A DNA stretch of 42,091 nt from Syntrophobacter sp. SbD2 (lineage in GTDB: Bacteria; Desulfobacterota; Binatia; UBA9968): NCBI GenBank assembly GCA_945889495.1, contig CAMDBU010000032.1, forward strand, positions 1 through 42,091, given 5' to 3'. The notes under the pieces are model-generated. The model saw nothing but the letters and a program-made list of their open reading frames with translations. It did no database searches and was not told the origin of the DNA. The stretch's first letter is position 1. Each line of letters begins with the position of its first letter. Positions 16,078 through 24,670 of the stretch are shown here, piece after piece. The translations under genes were made by a program, and so were the position numbers.

Positions 16078-16347
16078 ATGGCCGGCTTCGCCCAAAGTAA
16101 GAACGACGATTCGAAGATGATGCTGGGCTTCATCGTGCGCCGCTGCGCGGCGGATCTTGGCCACACGCCGTCGCCCGACGAGTTCGCTAGGTGGGCCAAC
16201 GGCGATAGCTTGAAAGGCAGTCGCTTTTGTCTGTTCGGCAAAGAGATCTCGCCCATGGCGGCCAAGCTGATGTTCAGCCAACCGGGACGGCTGGTGACCG
16301 TCAGTCCCGACGGCATGGCGCGCCTGTCGAAGAGCGGCGGCCGCTAA
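16078..16347 (+). CDS. Small conserved-looking protein of unknown function
   Basis: 89 residues from ATG 16078 (MAGFAQSKNDDSKMMLGFIV); an in-frame ATG 16027 is possible. The sequence holds FIVRRCAADLGHTPSPDEFARWAN, CLFGKEISPMAAKLMF and PGRLVTVSPDGMARL. I recognise no domain. Codon use resembles real genes here, and a promoter-like sequence precedes it. Divergent from the CMD-like gene. The following 110 bases before the next gene hold only its ribosome binding site. Confidence 0.55.
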   Translation: MAGFAQSKNDDSKMMLGFIVRRCAADLGHTPSPDEFARWANGDSLKGSRFCLFGKEISPMAAKLMFSQPGRLVTVSPDGMARLSKSGGR

Positions 16348-16457
16348 CCGCCGCGCCGCACCGTTCGGTTCTGGTCACATTCCCGATCGTCAACTTTTTC
16401 TCGACTTCGAATTCTCTCGGCGCTATAGCTGGCCCATCGTCGGTGCGAGGAGCTTTT

Positions 16458-16658
16458 ATGGAAGAACAAATCCGCAATCTGTCGGCGCGCTATGGTTGGC
16501 ATCTGAGCGACGACGAAGTACGCCGCATCGCCGCCGAAGCGCGGGTGCAAGAGCAAGTGCTGGAGCGGCTCAAGGAAGTCGATCTCGGCCAGATCCGGCC
16601 GGTCATGGGAGTGTTCAAGACGCGGCGCGCTGGCGCCACCGGACGGAGGCGGAAATGA
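16458..16658 (+). CDS. AtzG/GatC-like small subunit for the amidase
   Basis: 66 residues from ATG 16458, with GAGGAGCTTTT before it. It ends in a 4-base overlap (ATGA) with the amidase gene, a strong sign of a paired complex. The sequence has the layout of GatC and AtzG-type (DUF4089) subunits: a helix with YGWHLSDDEVRRIAAEARVQ, a second helix with VLERLKEVDL, and a tail with RPVMGVF. In AtzE/AtzG and GatA/GatC such a subunit wraps around and stabilises the amidase. Assignment rests on size, position and pattern, not on a search. Confidence 0.6.
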   Translation: MEEQIRNLSARYGWHLSDDEVRRIAAEARVQEQVLERLKEVDLGQIRPVMGVFKTRRAGATGRRRK

Positions 16659-18097
16659 TCGACATAGAATTGGACCAATGGACCGTCGCCGGACTGGCGC
16701 CGGCGATCAAAGCCAAGAGAATCTCCGTCCTCGATGTCACCAAGCAGTGTCTAGATCGCATCGAACGGCATAACCCGGCGATCAATGCCTTTCAGACCGT
16801 CATCGCTGAATCCGCCTTGAAGCAGGCGCGCGTCCTCGACCGCGAATTGCGCGCTGGCAAGTGGCGCGGGCCGCTGCACGGCATGCCGTTCTCGATCAAA
16901 GATAATTTAGCCACCCGCGGCGTCAAAACCACCGCCGGGGCGAAGCAGCTGTCCGATTGGATTCCCGCTTACGACGCCACGGTGGTCGAGAAGTTGAAAG
17001 CCGCCGGCGCGGTGATCCTCGGCAAGACCAATATGCATGAATGGGCATCGGGCTCGACGACGATTAACCCTTACTATGGCACGACCGCCAATCCCTGGGA
17101 TCGCCAACGCATCGCCGGCGGTTCGAGCGGCGGTTCGGCGGCGTCGGTGGCGGCGAGTTTTTGCTTGGGCTCCATCGGCACCGATAATGCCGGCTCGGTG
17201 CGCCATCCGGCGTCGCTGTGCGGCGTGGTCGGTTTGAAGGCGACCTTCGGCCGGGTCAGCCGTTACGGCGGCGTGCTCGGCACCGGCGGTTTTTCCACCG
17301 ATCATTTTGGACCCTTCGCCAAGACCGTGAAAGATTGCGCCTTGATGCTTCAAGCGATCGCCGGGTCGGATTTAAAAGATCCGCTAAGCGCGCGCGAGCC
17401 GGTGGTGAAATATTCCAGCGCCATCGGCAAGCCGGTTAAAGGCATGCGCGTCGGGCTCATCGCCGGCTACTTCGACGAGTTTATGAGCAGCGAGGTGCGC
17501 GCCGCATTCGCCGCCGCGGTGGCGCAGTTGAAAGCCCTCGGCATGAAACCGGTCGAGCTGAAAATTCCTTACACCGACATGATCGCCGCCGTGCAGTTGG
17601 CTACCAGCCGAGTCGAGAATGTCGCCACCGCCGATGAGTATTTAAAAAACTCACCGCGCGATTACAGCCAGCCGCTGTTTCACCGCCATATCAAGTCGCT
17701 GCTGATTCCCGCCGATGTCTATGTGACCGCCCAGCGGGTGCGGCGCTTGATCTGCGAAGGCTTCGAAGCGGCCTTCGATAAGGTCGACGTCATGGTCGCG
17801 CCCACGGTAGGCTCGCCGGCCCAGACCATCGAGGAATGCCGCCAAGGTTTCGCTATCGTCGACGGCAAGCGCGTCGCGCTGCAGGAAGAGCGCGGTACCA
17901 CCGGCACGCTGTGCACGATCCCCTTCAACGTCACCGGCCTGCCGGCGATGAGTCTGTGTTGCGGCTTTTCCGCCCAAGGCTTGCCGTTGGGTATGCAGAT
18001 CGTTGGCGCACCCTTCGACGAAGCGCGGATCTTTCAAGTCGGTCATGCCTACGAACAGGCGGCAGGGTGGTGGCGCGAGCGGCCGAAGCTCGATTAG
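16655..18097 (+). CDS. Amidase signature family hydrolase
   Basis: 480 residues from ATG 16655. The Ser-cisSer-Lys triad is visible: Lys82 in GMPFSIKDN, the glycine/serine-rich GGSSGGSAAS (155-164) with the cis-Ser, and Ser181 in GTDNAGSVRHP. Also HEWASGSTTINPYYGTTANPWD and a C-terminal GLPLGMQIVGAPFDEARI. The family hydrolyses amides (AtzE, GatA, aryl-acyl amidases). With the small upstream subunit, an AtzE-like heteromer acting on a carboxamide or ureido-type compound is a reasonable guess; GatA is less likely because no gatB is near. A repeat follows. Confidence 0.9.
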   Translation: MIDIELDQWTVAGLAPAIKAKRISVLDVTKQCLDRIERHNPAINAFQTVIAESALKQARVLDRELRAGKWRGPLHGMPFSIKDNLATRGVKTTAGAKQLSDWIPAYDATVVEKLKAAGAVILGKTNMHEWASGSTTINPYYGTTANPWDRQRIAGGSSGGSAASVAASFCLGSIGTDNAGSVRHPASLCGVVGLKATFGRVSRYGGVLGTGGFSTDHFGPFAKTVKDCALMLQAIAGSDLKDPLSAREPVVKYSSAIGKPVKGMRVGLIAGYFDEFMSSEVRAAFAAAVAQLKALGMKPVELKIPYTDMIAAVQLATSRVENVATADEYLKNSPRDYSQPLFHRHIKSLLIPADVYVTAQRVRRLICEGFEAAFDKVDVMVAPTVGSPAQTIEECRQGFAIVDGKRVALQEERGTTGTLCTIPFNVTGLPAMSLCCGFSAQGLPLGMQIVGAPFDEARIFQVGHAYEQAAGWWRERPKLD

Positions 18098-18148
18098 TTA
18101 AATCTAATATTCCCCGCTGCTTGCGGCGGGCACAACTAAATGGGGTTT

Positions 18149-18204
18149 CCAAAGGGGGCGAGCATCCCCTTTGGTCGCGAGCGGGGTTCATACCCCGCTC
18201 GCGA
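18149..18204. repeat. Two strong hairpins after the amidase gene
   Basis: CCAAAGGGG/CCCCTTTGG (18149-18174) and TCGCGAGCGGGG/CCCCGCTCGCGA (18175-18204) are perfect inverted repeats of 9 and 12 bases, directly adjacent. There is no T-run, so they look like a dispersed repeat rather than a classic terminator, though they may end the amidase transcript. Confidence 0.7.
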
Positions 18205-18321
18205 AATGCCAGGTTGAATTAGGGCGGGGTTCTGTTTCGAGTCCGGTTGACGCGCCTATGCCAATGGGTCATTCCGTGTTACTATCGCTATGGTCATTCG
18301 AAGTGGACCACTGGAGGTGTT

Positions 18322-18555
18322 ATGGCGCGGATGGTGTCAAAATCACAGTTCAAACCTAAAGCCCTAAACTATTTTCGCCAAGTCGAGCAGAGTGGCAAGG
18401 AGCTTGTGATTACCGATCGCGGCAAGCCGGTGCTGAAGCTGGTGCCTTACACGGAGAAGCCCGCCGCTTGGTTGAAGCCTTTACGCGGGTCGGTCAAGAA
18501 ATATCTCAATCCCACGGAACCGGTGGCGGCGGAGGACTGGGAAGCACTGCGATGA
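18322..18555 (+). CDS. Phd/YefM-type antitoxin
   Basis: 77 residues from ATG 18322, with TGGAGGTGTT before it. The N-terminal part, SKSQFKPKALNYFRQVEQSG, and ELVITDRGKPVLKLVPY form the Phd/YefM DNA-binding and dimerisation fold; the C-terminal tail (NPTEPVAAEDWEAL) would bind the toxin. The pair usually represses its own promoter. Overlaps the toxin gene by 4 bases. Upstream open frame to 18247 is unsupported. Confidence 0.88.
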   Translation: MARMVSKSQFKPKALNYFRQVEQSGKELVITDRGKPVLKLVPYTEKPAAWLKPLRGSVKKYLNPTEPVAAEDWEALR

Positions 18556-18947
18556 TCGTCCTCGATACCCATACCTGGGTATGGTGGATCAATGGTCAGC
18601 CGTCGCTGTCCAGAGGCGCGCAGCGCGCTATTGCTAAGGCGGCAAGCGAAGCCGCGGTCTATGTTTCATCGATCAGCGTTTGGGAAGTGAGTCAGCTGGT
18701 TGCCAAGGGGCGGTTGGAGCTGACCATGGATGTGGAGTCCTGGGTGCACAAATCGGAAGCGATGCCGTTTATGCATTTTGTCGCGGTCGACAACCCCGTC
18801 GCCATGAAGTCGGTACATTTGCCGGCGCCTTTTCATAGCGACCCGGCGGATCGAATCATTGTCGCCACCGCGATTGTCCTGGGTTACCCATTAATCACCA
18901 AGGACCGGCGGATTCTCGATTACTCTCACGTTAAAGCGTTCTGGTAG
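18552..18947 (+). CDS. PIN domain toxin, VapC-type ribonuclease
   Basis: 131 residues from ATG 18552, overlapping the antitoxin stop (ATGA). Acidic metal-site residues of the PIN fold are in place: Asp5 (VLDTH), Glu45 (SVWEVS), Asp100 (DPADRIIVATA) and Asp118 (TKDRR). VapC toxins cleave RNA, often tRNA. The pairing of a Phd-type antitoxin with a PIN toxin is common. Beyond it, 18948-19026 holds no recognisable gene. Confidence 0.9.
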   Translation: MIVLDTHTWVWWINGQPSLSRGAQRAIAKAASEAAVYVSSISVWEVSQLVAKGRLELTMDVESWVHKSEAMPFMHFVAVDNPVAMKSVHLPAPFHSDPADRIIVATAIVLGYPLITKDRRILDYSHVKAFW

Positions 18948-19039
18948 TTGGAGCTCTATCACCTGGCGTTGCCGCTGTCGCGGCAGGTTGTTATGCTTGC
19001 CGAATCGATCCGTTGTCGTTTGCTATTGGAGGTTGGGGC

Positions 19040-20044
19040 GTGAAATTTTCTCGGAGTTCAAATTTCATTATCGCGGTCTGCGCAGCCTTGAATTGGTGCG
19101 GACTTGCTAGCGCGCAGGTTAAGTCGGAGAAACTGCGCATCGGTTACGCCGCCCGGGCGGTGGCGCATTCGGTGCCGTTCGTCGCCAAGGAGGCGGGCTT
19201 CTTCGCCGAGGAACGGATTGACGCCGAGATCATTCATACCACGGGTTCCATCGCGCCGATGGCGTTGGCGGCCAACGAAGTCGACATGACGATCATGTCG
19301 GCCTATTTGATGATTCCGGTGTCGGCGCAGAACCGCGACATCGTCATGCTCGGCGGCTTCTCGCGCTACGCGACCATGGTATTTGTCGCGCGGCCGGAAA
19401 TTAAAAGCGCGCAAGATCTCAAGGGCAAGATCGTTGGCATCCAGCGGCCCGGCGATGCCTATGAGAAAAGCGCGCGCTTCGCTTTGAAACATCTTGGACT
19501 CGACGCCGACAAGGACGTCAAGATGCTGTCCCTCGGCAGTAACGACGTCATGTTCAGCGCGCTCAATACCAACCGGGTGGCGGCCACGGTGCTGTCGCCG
19601 CCGGGGACTTTGTTCGCGCGCAAGGCGGGCATGAACCTCATGGTCGACCTGACTGACTTGAAGCTCGAATACCAGGGCTCGACCATCACCACGCGCCGTT
19701 CTTTGATCCAGAAAAATCCCCAGCTGGCAACGCGGGCCATGCGGGCGATTGTGCGCGGCGTCCATCTGTTCCGCACGCGCAAGGACGACACCACGCGGAT
19801 TCTCAGTAAATTTATCGGCACCAAGGATCCCGAAGGGTTGACCGAATCCTGGGAATGGGCGGCGAAAATGCCGGCCAAGCCCTACGCCTTCGAAAGCGCG
19901 GTGCAGGCGGTGCTGGATCATTTGGCGGAGAGCCAACCCAAATACGCGCACTACAAACCCAGCGAATTCATCGACGCGCGCACGCTGAGCGACATCGACA
20001 AGAGCGGCTATATCGATAAACTCTACGGCGGACAGACGCGCTAG
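19040..20044 (+). CDS. ABC substrate-binding protein, NMT1/TauA-like (orphan 2)
   Basis: 334 residues from GTG 19040, chosen because GGAGG lies at 19027-19031; an upstream start at 19013 would precede it. Signal peptide [17 protein letters not shown]. The fold signature is like copy 1: [40 protein letters not shown], and a C-terminal [12 protein letters not shown]. No permease or ATPase gene of its family nearby. uvrB starts 11 bases after it, so uvrB may be read from the same transcript. Confidence 0.87.
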   Translation: MKFSRSSNFIIAVCAALNWCGLASAQVKSEKLRIGYAARAVAHSVPFVAKEAGFFAEERIDAEIIHTTGSIAPMALAANEVDMTIMSAYLMIPVSAQNRDIVMLGGFSRYATMVFVARPEIKSAQDLKGKIVGIQRPGDAYEKSARFALKHLGLDADKDVKMLSLGSNDVMFSALNTNRVAATVLSPPGTLFARKAGMNLMVDLTDLKLEYQGSTITTRRSLIQKNPQLATRAMRAIVRGVHLFRTRKDDTTRILSKFIGTKDPEGLTESWEWAAKMPAKPYAFESAVQAVLDHLAESQPKYAHYKPSEFIDARTLSDIDKSGYIDKLYGGQTR

Positions 20045-20055
20045 TTCTCATCGCC

Positions 20056-22098
20056 ATGCTACGCGATCAAGACAGCGGACAGTTTAAGCTAATTTCCGAT
20101 TTCCAACCGCAGGGCGATCAGCCGCAAGCGATCGACAAGCTGGTCAAGGGCTTGACCGCCAAGCGGCGTCATCAAGTTTTATTGGGTGTCACCGGTTCGG
20201 GCAAGACCTTCACCATGGCCAACGTGGTCGCCCAGGTGAACCGGCCGACGCTTGTCATCGCGCCGAACAAGACCCTGGCGGCGCAGCTTTATGAAGAGTT
20301 TCGCCTGCTGTTTCCGGAGAACGCGGTGCGCTACTTTGTCAGCTACTACGATTACTACCAGCCCGAAGCCTATCTGCCGGCCAGCGACACCTACATCGAG
20401 AAGGATTCGTCGATCAACGACGAGATCGATAAGCTGCGCCACTCGGCGACCAAGGCGCTGCTCGAACGGCGCGATACCTTGATCGTCGCCAGCGTGTCGT
20501 GCATTTACGGCTTGGGCTCGCCGGAGGCTTACTTCGATCTGATGGTGTTTGTCGAAGCCGGCACGACGGTGAACCGCGATCAGATGCTGCGCAAGCTGGT
20601 CGATATTCAATACCAGCGCAGCGACTACGATTTTCACCGCGGTACCTTTCGCGTGCGCGGCGACATGGTCGAAATCTTTCCTGCCTATGAAGACCGTTCG
20701 GCGCTGCGCATCGAATTTTTCGACGAAGTCATCGAATCGATCCATGAAGTCGATCCGATCCGCGGCAAGATTCTCCGGCGCGTCGACAAGGCGACGATTT
20801 ATCCGGCGAGCCATTACGTCACCGGCAAGGACCGGCGCAAGCAGGCGATCCTGGGCATTCGCCTTGAACTCAAGGAGCGTTTGAAGGAGCTGCAAGAGCA
20901 GCATAAGTCGTTAGAAGCCCAGCGCTTGCAGCAGCGCACGCTCTACGACCTCGAACTGTTGGAAGAGATGGGCTTCTGTTCCGGCATCGAAAATTATTCG
21001 CGCCATTTGACCGGGCGCCAGCCGGGGGAGCCGCCGCCGACCTTGCTCAGTTATTTCCCCAACGATTTTCTTTTGGTCATCGACGAGAGCCATGTGACCG
21101 TACCGCAGATCGGCGGCATGTACCGCGGCGACCGCTCGCGTAAAGAGACTTTGGTCGAGTACGGCTTTCGCTTGCCGTCGGCGCTCGACAACCGGCCGCT
21201 CAATTTCGACGAGTTCGCGGCGATGATCAACCAGACGATTTACGTTTCGGCGACGCCGGCGCCCTTCGAGTTGCGCGAGAGTAACGGCGCGGTGATCGAG
21301 CAGGTGATCCGGCCCACCGGATTGATGGACCCGGCGATCCTGGTGCGCCCGGCGCGCACTCAGGTGGATAATTTGCTGGAGGAAATTCGTCTACGGGTGG
21401 AGCGCAAGGAGCGCGTCTTGGTGACGACGCTGACCAAGCGCATGGCCGAGGATCTCACCGAGTATTATCAAGACCTGGGCGTCAAAGTGCGCTACCTGCA
21501 CTCGGACATCGAAACTCTGGAGCGCATCGAGATCATCCGCCAGCTGCGCAGCGGCCAGTTCGACGTGCTGGTCGGCATCAATTTATTGCGCGAGGGGTTG
21601 GACCTGCCGGAGGTGTCGTTGGTGGCGATCCTCGACGCCGACAAGGAAGGCTTTCTGCGCTCGGAGCGCTCGTTGATCCAGACCATCGGCCGGGCGGCGC
21701 GCAACGTCGATGGCACGGTGATCCTCTACGCCGACGGTATTACCGATTCCATGAAGCGGGCCATGGACGAGACCGCCAGGCGGCGCCACTTGCAGGGAGC
21801 GTTCAACAAAAAGCATGGCATCACGCCGCAGACGATCGTCAAGGCCTTGAGTTCGCCGCTGGTGAAAATCTACGACGCCGATTATGTCGACATTCCGCTG
21901 GCGGCCGAGAGCGCCGGGGAGTATCGCCCCGGCGAATTGACCCGCAAGCTGCGCAAGCTGCAAAAAGAAATGAAAGAGGCGGCGCAAAAGTTGGAGTTCG
22001 AGCGCGCCGCCGACCTGCGCGATCAGATTCGCCAGCTGCAAGGCCAGGAGCTGGCGCTGCGCGATTCGCCTCTGGATGCCGCGCTGCACGAGGACTGA
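20056..22098 (+). CDS. uvrB: Excinuclease ABC subunit B
   Basis: 680 residues, close to the usual length. UvrB verifies DNA damage in nucleotide excision repair after loading by UvrA and recruits UvrC. Visible: Walker A GVTGSGKT near residue 44, the beta-hairpin region [20 protein letters not shown], Walker [12 protein letters not shown], the family helicase motifs [10 protein letters not shown] and [12 protein letters not shown], and the C-terminal UVR motif [18 protein letters not shown] that contacts UvrC. Starts at ATG 20056 without a clear ribosome binding site. Confidence 0.97.
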   Translation: MLRDQDSGQFKLISDFQPQGDQPQAIDKLVKGLTAKRRHQVLLGVTGSGKTFTMANVVAQVNRPTLVIAPNKTLAAQLYEEFRLLFPENAVRYFVSYYDYYQPEAYLPASDTYIEKDSSINDEIDKLRHSATKALLERRDTLIVASVSCIYGLGSPEAYFDLMVFVEAGTTVNRDQMLRKLVDIQYQRSDYDFHRGTFRVRGDMVEIFPAYEDRSALRIEFFDEVIESIHEVDPIRGKILRRVDKATIYPASHYVTGKDRRKQAILGIRLELKERLKELQEQHKSLEAQRLQQRTLYDLELLEEMGFCSGIENYSRHLTGRQPGEPPPTLLSYFPNDFLLVIDESHVTVPQIGGMYRGDRSRKETLVEYGFRLPSALDNRPLNFDEFAAMINQTIYVSATPAPFELRESNGAVIEQVIRPTGLMDPAILVRPARTQVDNLLEEIRLRVERKERVLVTTLTKRMAEDLTEYYQDLGVKVRYLHSDIETLERIEIIRQLRSGQFDVLVGINLLREGLDLPEVSLVAILDADKEGFLRSERSLIQTIGRAARNVDGTVILYADGITDSMKRAMDETARRRHLQGAFNKKHGITPQTIVKALSSPLVKIYDADYVDIPLAAESAGEYRPGELTRKLRKLQKEMKEAAQKLEFERAADLRDQIRQLQGQELALRDSPLDAALHED

Positions 22099-22109
22099 CG
22101 CGCTGGCGC

Positions 22110-22487
22110 TCAGCGTTGTTCGGATTCCGGAATCTGGGTGACGTTGACCGCCATGTCCACCGGGTCCACCGGCCGGCCGCTACGGACGTAGTGGGGCGAG
22201 GGTTTGGGCGGATCGGTGAAAATGGTCGCAACGAAAAACACCGCAATCGCCACGCCGCTGAGCGAGTAGAGCACGAAGGGCTGCATGGAGCCGGTGGAGG
22301 AAAGATACTCGCCCCACTGCACCATGAAGCCGAGATAGAAAGTGAACAGATAGGTGATCAGCAAACAGATCTTGACCCGGTCCATGAGCAAGAACGGCAG
22401 CAGTCCGGCGATGAAAAAGAATACCTGCCAGATCGGAATCAGTTGGTTGAACACGCCCAACTGCATCAAGTTCTCGATATCGAACAT
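22110..22487 (-). CDS. Small membrane protein of unknown function
   Basis: 125 residues from ATG 22487, with AAAGGAGCG ahead. Three hydrophobic segments (IPIWQVFFFIAGLLPFLLM; ICLLITYLFTFYLGFMV; FVLYSLSGVAIAVFFVATIF) and a soluble C-terminal tail. No domain recognised. It sits between uvrB and uvrC on the opposite strand and converges on uvrB with an 11-base gap. The 234 bases from here to uvrC hold no convincing feature. Confidence 0.75.
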   Translation of the reverse strand: MFDIENLMQLGVFNQLIPIWQVFFFIAGLLPFLLMDRVKICLLITYLFTFYLGFMVQWGEYLSSTGSMQPFVLYSLSGVAIAVFFVATIFTDPPKPSPHYVRSGRPVDPVDMAVNVTQIPESEQR

Positions 22488-22721
22488 AACCGCTCCTTTG
22501 CCCTTGGCCTGTCGCGAAATTTACGCGATCGCATCGGTTTTTAACCAAATGTCGTGCCAAGGTCGCGTCGCTGCTGGTCTGGCCATGCCAGGTAATTATT
22601 TGGCGCGGTCGACGAATCGCTTCCGCTTCACCCCCTTGCCATGGCGTGCGAGGTTGTCGCAAATGGCAACTCACTTGTTCTTGGTGAACCCTCGTCCGCC
22701 AATCATGCGCCGCGAGCGCCC

Positions 22722-24578
22722 ATGAATTCACTAGCGGAAAAACTTGCCGGGTTGCCGTCCCGCCCCGGCGTTTACCTGATGCGCGAAGCCGGCGGCAAGG
22801 TGATCTACGTCGGCAAGGCGAAGGATTTGCGCGCCCGGGTGCGCAGCTACTTCAATCGCTCCGACGAACGCTCCCAAGTGGAATTCCTGGTGCGCCGGGT
22901 GGTCGACATCGAGACCCTGGTGACCAGTAACGACAAGGAAGCGCTCATCCTTGAGAATAATCTGATCAAGCAGTACAAGCCGCGCTACAACATTCGCCTC
23001 AAGGACGACAAGAGTTATCTGAGCATCAAGGTCACTACCCAGCATGCCTGGCCGCGCATCCTAGCGACCCGCAAGATCGTCAAGGATGGCAACCGCTATT
23101 TTGGCCCGTTCTCGTCGGCGCTGGCGGCGCGGGAAACTATCGATTTGATCGAAAAGCATTTTCAACTGCGCAACTGCACCGATCATAACTTTCGCAACCG
23201 CAGCCGGCCCTGCTTGCAGTATCAGATTAAACGCTGCCCGGGTCCCTGCGTCTTGCCGGTGGTGCCGGAGGCCTACCAGGAGCAGGTGCGCCAGACGATC
23301 TTGTTCATCGAAGGGCGGCAGCAGGAGCTGATCGACGAATTGAAGCAACGGATGGCGGAAAAATCCGACGCCCTGGAGTTCGAGGCGGCGGCGCGGATTC
23401 GCGATCAGATTCAAGCGGTGGAGCGGACTCTGGAAAAGCAGCGCATGGTGGCGCACTGGGGCAGCGACCAGGATATTTTCGGTTTGTACCGCGAGGGCGG
23501 TTTTATCGAAGTACAGGTGTTGCTGGTGCGCCAGGGCAAGCTCACTAGCAGCCAGTCCTACTCGTTGGCGGATTTGGAATTTCCCGACGACGAAATCCTT
23601 GGCGCGCTGTTGACGCAATTTTACCAGGGCCAGCGCTTCGTGCCCGACGAAATCCTCTTGCCGCTGGAGCTGGAGGACGCCGCGGTGCGCGAGGAATATC
23701 TCGCCGAGCATAAGGGCAAGAGCGTGAAAATCCTCGCGCCCCAGCGCGGCGACAAACGCCACCTGGTCGACATGGCCATCGACAATGCCAAGCAAAGTTT
23801 CGTCGACCGCCACGATCAAGATAAGGCGCGCGAGAAAATGCTTCACGAACTGCAAAGCGCGCTGCGCTTGCAGAACTATCCCCGGCGGGTGGAGTGTTTC
23901 GATATCTCGATGATTCATGGCGCCCACGCGGTGGGCTCCATGGTGACCTTCATCGACGGCGAGCCGGATAAAAATTTCTACCGTCACTTTCGCATCAAGA
24001 CCATCGGCGCGGAATCCGGCGGCGACGATTTCGGCATGATGCTGGAGATGCTCAAGCGCCGCTTCAGCCGTGGCAAGGTAGAGGGAGAATTGCCGCAACT
24101 GATCGTCGTCGACGGCGGCAAGGGGCAGCTGGCGATGGCGCTTGAGGCTTTGGCCGATGTCGGCATCGACGGCGTCGAAGCGGTGGGGTTGGCCAAGATG
24201 CGGGTGCAGTCGGCGCCGCGCAGCGCCGAGATCGAGCGCTCCGAGGAGCGCGTATTCCTGCCCGGCCAGAGCAATCCGGTGGTGCTCAAGCGCAACTCCA
24301 ACGCGTTATTTCTCTTGCAGCGCGTGCGCGACGAAGCGCACCGTTTCGCCATCACGCACCATCGCCAACTGCGTTCGCGCCAGACGCTATCGTCGGCCCT
24401 CGACCGCATTCCCGGCGTCGGCGGGGTGCGCAAGCGCGCCTTGCTGCGCGCCTTCGGCAGCATCAAACGCATCGAGGAGGCGACCTTGGAAGAGCTGCTA
24501 AAGGTGCCGTCGATGAATGAAAAGCTGGCGCAGCAGGTGCTCGATGGATTGCGGGGAGAATCGGAAGCGAAAGATTAA
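22722..24578 (+). CDS. uvrC: Excinuclease ABC subunit C
   Basis: 618 residues from ATG 22722 (MNSLAEKLAGLPSRPGVYLM); the frame is open back to 22641 without support. UvrC makes both cuts in nucleotide excision repair. The GIY-YIG domain is at the start (GVYLM ... VIYVGKAKDLRARV), the UVR motif is ALEFEAAARIRDQIQAVER, the RNase H-like nuclease is CFDISMIHGAHAVGSM and VVDGGKGQL, and the C-terminal helix-hairpin-helix is IPGVGGVRKRALLRAFGS. The stop codon overlaps the start of a dispersed repeat. Confidence 0.97.
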   Translation: MNSLAEKLAGLPSRPGVYLMREAGGKVIYVGKAKDLRARVRSYFNRSDERSQVEFLVRRVVDIETLVTSNDKEALILENNLIKQYKPRYNIRLKDDKSYLSIKVTTQHAWPRILATRKIVKDGNRYFGPFSSALAARETIDLIEKHFQLRNCTDHNFRNRSRPCLQYQIKRCPGPCVLPVVPEAYQEQVRQTILFIEGRQQELIDELKQRMAEKSDALEFEAAARIRDQIQAVERTLEKQRMVAHWGSDQDIFGLYREGGFIEVQVLLVRQGKLTSSQSYSLADLEFPDDEILGALLTQFYQGQRFVPDEILLPLELEDAAVREEYLAEHKGKSVKILAPQRGDKRHLVDMAIDNAKQSFVDRHDQDKAREKMLHELQSALRLQNYPRRVECFDISMIHGAHAVGSMVTFIDGEPDKNFYRHFRIKTIGAESGGDDFGMMLEMLKRRFSRGKVEGELPQLIVVDGGKGQLAMALEALADVGIDGVEAVGLAKMRVQSAPRSAEIERSEERVFLPGQSNPVVLKRNSNALFLLQRVRDEAHRFAITHHRQLRSRQTLSSALDRIPGVGGVRKRALLRAFGSIKRIEEATLEELLKVPSMNEKLAQQVLDGLRGESEAKD

Positions 24579-24604
24579 CCGCAGAGAACGCAAAGTACAC
24601 AAAG
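24575..24604. repeat. One-armed copy of the TTAACCxCAxAG repeat
   Basis: TTAACCGCAGAGAACGCAAAG resembles the arms at 36720-36740 and 15317-15337. It overlaps the uvrC stop codon (24576-24578). No opposite arm is evident before comEC. Confidence 0.5.
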
Positions 24605-24670
24605 TCGGAATCCGTGGGGGAATCTCACTGGTTGCCTTGCGGTGGGCGGTTGTCATAAAGCGTAGCCATC

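Noticed and set aside
23061-24098. Long antisense frame (345 residues) within uvrC
   Set aside because: It is the mirror of a GC-rich gene with strong uvrC motifs on the plus strand; the predicted protein matches no family and has the composition typical of antisense frames.
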